Assembly: GCA_021793335.1 (NCBI GenBank)
Contig: JAJYSW010000048.1
Coordinates: forward strand, 1-16,624
Reading direction: 5' to 3'
DNA length: 16,624 nt
DNA from: Actinomycetes bacterium
GTDB taxonomy: Bacteria; Actinomycetota; Actinomycetes; Mycobacteriales; Micromonosporaceae
A program made the translations under genes and the position numbers. This document shows positions 13,920-16,624 of the stretch, piece by piece. Each line of letters begins with the position of its first letter. The stretch's first letter is position 1. The notes below the pieces were generated by a model, which saw only the letters and a list, made by a program, of their open reading frames with translations, searched no databases and was not told the DNA's origin.

Positions 13920-15625
13920 TGCAAGAGCGCCCTAGGCTATGTCCTGTATGGACGAGGCGTCTCATCGCCGGAGCGGCGGGTGCCGCTCTGGCGATGACCG
14001 CCTCCGCCGTTCACGCCCAAGAAGACGAGGAATCCGGCGCGGAGGAGATCTGCGGTCTGCACGACTCTCGACTGGCCGGCGCCACCGGAATCGTCGCCGC
14101 GCAGGACGGTGAGGGCTGGTGGATCGTTCCCGGCGGGGTCAATCAGGGCGACACGCTCGCGATCGTGCGCGTCGGCGCGGACTGCAATGTCCGCGAATCC
14201 GAAGGGTTCTGGATCCAGCACACCCCCCGCGACCCGCAGGGCCTCGCGTTCGACACCGACGGGTTCTTGTGGGTGGGCGACACCGGCCAGGCCCTCGAAC
14301 GTCCCAGCATCGCGATCAATCAGGTCATGCCGGGCGACGAGGCCAATGCCGCGATCTACCGGTTCGTCTTCCCCGACGGCCCGGAAGCGGTCGAGGCGTT
14401 CGTCGTCCAACCCGATGAGGACTACCCGATCTTCTTCACCTCCGCGGACGGGGAGACCACCGTCTACCGCTCGACCGAGGAGAAACAGACCGAGGACACC
14501 CCGATGGCCGCGGTCGGGACCATCGAGCTCTCGGAGGGCGGCTCGGTCACCGGCGCCGCGCTCAACGCCGACGCGACCAGGGTGGTGCTGCGCACCGCGA
14601 ACGCGGCCTATGAGTGGGCCGTCGAGGACGAGGACGTGGTCGGCGCGCTGACCGGCGACGAACCGGTCGTCACACCGCTCGCCGACGAAGGCGAGCCCCA
14701 GGGCATCGCCTATGACGCCGACGGCAACTTCCTCACTTTGTCCCAAGTGGATGGCGACGGGACGTACGCGACGATCAACCGGTACCGCCCGGCCGCTCCG
14801 GAGGCCGAAGCGCCCGCCGATTCCAATGACGAATCGGCCGCCGACGAAGAGGACGATGACGGTTTCATCGATTTCGTCCTCGGTCTCGGCTTCGACAACA
14901 TCATCAGAATCCTGGCCGGGATCGCCGTCGTCGGTTTCCTGGTGATGCTCGGCGGCATCCTCGTCATCCGGAAATCGCGGCGCGAGCGCGCCGAGGCCGA
15001 AGACGACGAGACCGAGGACGACGACGCGGAGACGCCGATCCTCGGCGGCGCCGTGGACGATCCGGCGGCCGACGACCCGGTCGACATCGGACTCGAATCC
15101 GGTCAACCCGATCCCGAGGTCGGTCAGATCGCCCAAGGCGGATCGGTGTACGGAGCCGCACCAGCCGAACCGGCCGGCAACGTCTACGGCGCTAAACGCG
15201 TCGAGCCGAAGGGAAACGTCTACGGTGGTGCTCGGCCGGAGCCCACCGGAGGCGTCTACGGTTCGACGCCGGAGCCACAGCCCGAACCGACCGTCGCGGA
15301 CGCCGAACCCCAATACGGGGCCTTCGAGGGAGCCGGGCAGGGCAGCATCTACAACGACGCCGGTGCTTTCACGCTCGAACCGCCCTCCGCGGCGGCTTCG
15401 GGCGGCGCTTACGGGACACCGCGGCAACAGGGCGGCGCCGTCTACGGCGGGGAGGAGCCGAGCGGCCCGGCCTATGGAACGCCACGCGAACAGCGCGGCG
15501 GAGTGTACGGCGGCCAATCCTCGAACGTCGAGGCCACCGGGACGGTCTACGGCGCCGGCGGCCGCCCTTCAGAGCCGGACGAAGACCACTGGGCCCCGCC
15601 TGAAGGCGGCACCCGTCGGCGCTGA
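13919..15625 (+). CDS. Type I membrane protein: exported propeller-like domain, Tyr-Gly-repeat tail
   Basis: No named family recognised. From ATG 13919 (568 residues) there is a signal peptide with a basic TRR and hydrophobic core (about 12-33), predicted cleavage at VHA/QE after residue 33. The exported part (about 40-300) looks like a beta-propeller, with blade-like lines such as DPQGLAFDTDGFLWVGDTG and EPQGIAYDADGNFLTLSQVDGDG, and two Cys (EEICGLHD, GADCNV) that could pair. An acidic linker leads to one membrane helix (331-350), then the basic stop RKSRRER and a cytoplasmic tail of about 215 residues. This tail begins acidic and then carries ten YG motifs between Tyr411 and Tyr544, mostly as G-x-VYG about 12 residues apart. 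The start overlaps the hflX stop (TGATG), suggesting coupled translation; GTG 13898 is an alternative. A sensor or scaffold role is speculation. Confidence 0.75.
   Translation: MQERPRLCPVWTRRLIAGAAGAALAMTASAVHAQEDEESGAEEICGLHDSRLAGATGIVAAQDGEGWWIVPGGVNQGDTLAIVRVGADCNVRESEGFWIQHTPRDPQGLAFDTDGFLWVGDTGQALERPSIAINQVMPGDEANAAIYRFVFPDGPEAVEAFVVQPDEDYPIFFTSADGETTVYRSTEEKQTEDTPMAAVGTIELSEGGSVTGAALNADATRVVLRTANAAYEWAVEDEDVVGALTGDEPVVTPLADEGEPQGIAYDADGNFLTLSQVDGDGTYATINRYRPAAPEAEAPADSNDESAADEEDDDGFIDFVLGLGFDNIIRILAGIAVVGFLVMLGGILVIRKSRRERAEAEDDETEDDDAETPILGGAVDDPAADDPVDIGLESGQPDPEVGQIAQGGSVYGAAPAEPAGNVYGAKRVEPKGNVYGGARPEPTGGVYGSTPEPQPEPTVADAEPQYGAFEGAGQGSIYNDAGAFTLEPPSAAASGGAYGTPRQQGGAVYGGEEPSGPAYGTPREQRGGVYGGQSSNVEATGTVYGAGGRPSEPDEDHWAPPEGGTRRR
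15137..15556 (+). repeat. Region encoding the VYG/AYG repeats
   Basis: Degenerate in-frame repeats with the core GTCTACGG or GTGTACGG, encoding VYG, plus AYG and QYG variants and one YN. The first four units are about 12 residues apart (GSVYGA, GNVYGA, GNVYGG, GGVYGS); the later ones (GGAYGT, AVYGGE, PAYGTP, GVYGGQ, TVYGAG) are less regular. The conserved Tyr against changing neighbours suggests selection on the tyrosine or on a YG contact. Confidence 0.65.
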
Positions 15626-15628
15626 CGG

Positions 15629-15694
15629 CGCACCCACTCACTGGTGCGGCCGCGCGCCCATCGAACGAGCAGCCCGCTCATCGTGTCCGAGCGG
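15629..15694. terminator. Two hairpins between convergent membrane protein gene and lexA
   Basis: CGCACC (15629-15634) pairs with GGTGCG (15643-15648) over an eight-base loop, and CCGCTC (15674-15679) pairs with GAGCGG (15689-15694) over a nine-base loop. They fill the 95-base gap between two convergent stop codons and probably terminate one gene each. No T-tracts. Confidence 0.45.
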
Positions 15695-15720
15695 TACCGC
15701 GGGGAATCGGAGGGACCGGG

Positions 15721-16377
15721 TCAGATCTTCCTGAGAACGGCGACGACTCGGCCGAGGATCTCAGCCTCGGAGGCGTCGATCGGGTCGTACATTGTATTGG
15801 CGGGCACCAGCCACGGCTTGCCGCTCTTGCGCTTCCACGTTTTGACCGTGGCCTCGCCGTCGATCATGGCGGCCACGATCTCGCCGTTGAGCGCATCAGG
15901 TTGCTGCCGCACCACGACCCAGTCCCCGTCGGTGATGGCCGCGTCGATCATCGAGTCGCCTTTGACTCGGAGCAGGAAGTGGATGCCCTCGCCGACGAAC
16001 TCCGCGGGCAGGGGCATGACGTCGTAGTCGCGCTCCTCGGCGAGGATCGGCTGGCCTGCGGCGATCTCACCGACCATCGGGACGTAGCGCGGACGCGGGT
16101 GTTGCGAGCAGGTTTGCACGCCTCCCGGTGTGGACTGCCTGACGCCGACGGCGCGTGGCCGTCCCGCCAGGCGGTTCAGATAGCCCTTTCGTTCGAGCTG
16201 CTTCATTTGGTAGGCGACGCTGGAGGCCGACGCCAGGCCGACCTCGGCGCCGATCTCTCGGACGCTCGGCGGATACCCCTTGTTGTTGATGAATTCCTCG
16301 ATGTATTCGAGGACTTGCTGCTGCCGGCGAGTGAGCTTGCGCGTTTTCGCTCGGGCTGTAGTGGTCTCGGTGGCCAC
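15721..16377 (-). CDS. lexA: LexA, SOS-response repressor/autopeptidase
   Basis: Represses DNA-damage genes; activated RecA triggers its self-cleavage. With GTG 16377 it has 218 residues. Residues 14-75 form the winged helix (LTRRQQQVLEYIEEFI, GYPPSVREIGAEVGLAS). The cleavage site is Ala107-Gly108 in GEIAAGQP, the nucleophile Ser142 in VKGDSMIDAA and the general base Lys179 in EATVKTWKR, so the protein looks fully functional. I chose GTG 16377 because GGGAG (16388-16384) lies six bases upstream and the promoter and SOS box sit just before it; the longer frame from 16542 would translate through those sites. Its own SOS box implies autorepression. It faces away from a gene beyond the right edge, predicted nrdR. 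Confidence 0.97.
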   Translation of the reverse strand: MATETTTARAKTRKLTRRQQQVLEYIEEFINNKGYPPSVREIGAEVGLASASSVAYQMKQLERKGYLNRLAGRPRAVGVRQSTPGGVQTCSQHPRPRYVPMVGEIAAGQPILAEERDYDVMPLPAEFVGEGIHFLLRVKGDSMIDAAITDGDWVVVRQQPDALNGEIVAAMIDGEATVKTWKRKSGKPWLVPANTMYDPIDASEAEILGRVVAVLRKI

Positions 16378-16422
16378 AGAAAGCTCCCGTAAGACAAATG
16401 GGACGGTATGTCTGATTCCGAC

Positions 16423-16451
16423 AATGTAACTCAGGCTCGGTGGCAAGTCAA
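16423..16451 (-). promoter_or_regulatory. lexA promoter
   Basis: On the minus strand TTGACT (16451-16446) and TACATT (16428-16423) are exactly 17 bases apart, close to the sigma70-type consensus. Transcription would begin near 16416, giving a leader of about 40 bases with GGGAG ahead of the GTG. The -35 overlaps the LexA box. Confidence 0.75.
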
Positions 16452-16463
16452 ACATTCGTGCGA
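16448..16463 (-). promoter_or_regulatory. LexA (SOS) box
   Basis: Read on the minus strand the site is TCGCACGAATGTTTGA. It matches the actinobacterial LexA pattern TCGAACRNNNGTTYGA at every defined position except one (GCAC instead of GAAC). It overlaps the lexA -35 hexamer, so bound LexA would exclude RNA polymerase: classic autoregulation. Confidence 0.75.
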
Positions 16464-16608
16464 CTTCGGCGTGTCGCCGTGGTCGCGTGAATGTGGGCGG
16501 GCTCGTCTTTCCCGGCGCGCCGCACGGGTGTTCGGTTCGCATATGGTGGACTGGACGTCGCGGCGCGCGCTCCCCGGGATCGACGGTGTGTCAAAAAGAG
16601 CTATGATT

Positions 16609-16624
16609 GCACTATATGTTGTGG
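16609..16624 (+). promoter_or_regulatory. NrdR box at the right edge
   Basis: GCACTATATGTTGTGG matches the NrdR-box pattern acaCwAtATaTwgtgt at 13 of 16 positions. NrdR represses ribonucleotide reductase genes, and in Streptomyces lexA is followed divergently by the nrdR-nrdJ operon, which carries such boxes. The site stands alone here because the window ends; a second box and the nrdR start should lie just outside. Confidence 0.6.

Noticed and set aside
13937..15517. A 526-codon minus-strand frame over the Tyr-Gly-repeat protein
   Set aside because: The plus-strand frame has a signal peptide, a membrane helix and a stop-transfer sequence in order, which the antisense frame does not.
16378..16542. 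Longer LexA start at ATG 16542
   Set aside because: It would translate through the promoter and SOS box and add 55 residues with no LexA similarity; GTG 16377 has a good ribosome site.
1..16624. CRISPR arrays, tRNA/rRNA genes, insertion sequences or attachment sites
   Set aside because: No regularly spaced identical repeats, cloverleaf-like sequences, transposase motifs or flanking target duplications were seen by eye.

Overview
The window is chromosomal DNA of a high-GC Gram-positive (actinobacterial) organism. Third codon positions are mostly G or C, GTG and TTG starts are frequent, several genes look leaderless, and the dapF, hflX and lexA genes lie together with an NrdR-type box at the right edge. 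This cluster recalls the actinobacterial dapF / hflX / lexA / nrdR / nrdJ neighbourhood known from Streptomyces and relatives. The large nSTAND-WD40 protein and the LexA sequence would fit a Glycomycetales- or Micromonosporales-like lineage, but that placement is a guess.

Layout. (1) 1-2964: a glycoside hydrolase family 2 beta-mannosidase with its own promoter and a long leader, closed by a strong hairpin. (2) 2965-4100: a divergent pair of an HxlR-family regulator and a RibD_C/DHFR-fold reductase, sharing an intergenic operator with inverted repeats. (3) 4101-4950: a gene-poor stretch, then a small membrane protein whose 5' end is unclear (possible frameshift). (4) 4952-6907: a CobT-fold protein that has lost the residues expected for catalysis, divergent from dapF (diaminopimelate epimerase, lysine and peptidoglycan synthesis). 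(5) 6959-10729: a 1256-residue nSTAND1-type NTPase with one membrane helix and a large WD40-like beta-propeller region. (6) 10769-12157: an ACT-domain malic enzyme, convergent with the NTPase and divergent from hflX. (7) 12417-15625: hflX (ribosome-associated GTPase), overlapping by one base (TGATG) a type I membrane protein with an exported propeller-like domain and a cytoplasmic tail of about ten Tyr-Gly repeats. (8) 15721-16624: lexA on the minus strand with a readable promoter and an SOS box overlapping its -35, then an NrdR-like box at the very edge that predicts a divergent nrdR (ribonucleotide reductase regulator) just outside.

How the parts relate. lexA and the predicted nrdR tie DNA damage to deoxyribonucleotide supply. 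In related genomes the enzyme next to nrdR is the B12-dependent NrdJ, which gives a loose link to the CobT-like protein here. The HxlR/reductase pair looks like a self-contained stress-responsive module. No CRISPR array, tRNA, rRNA, insertion sequence or phage gene was seen. The least explained items are the degenerate CobT, the nSTAND1-WD40 protein, the Tyr-Gly-repeat membrane protein and the membrane protein with the missing start.
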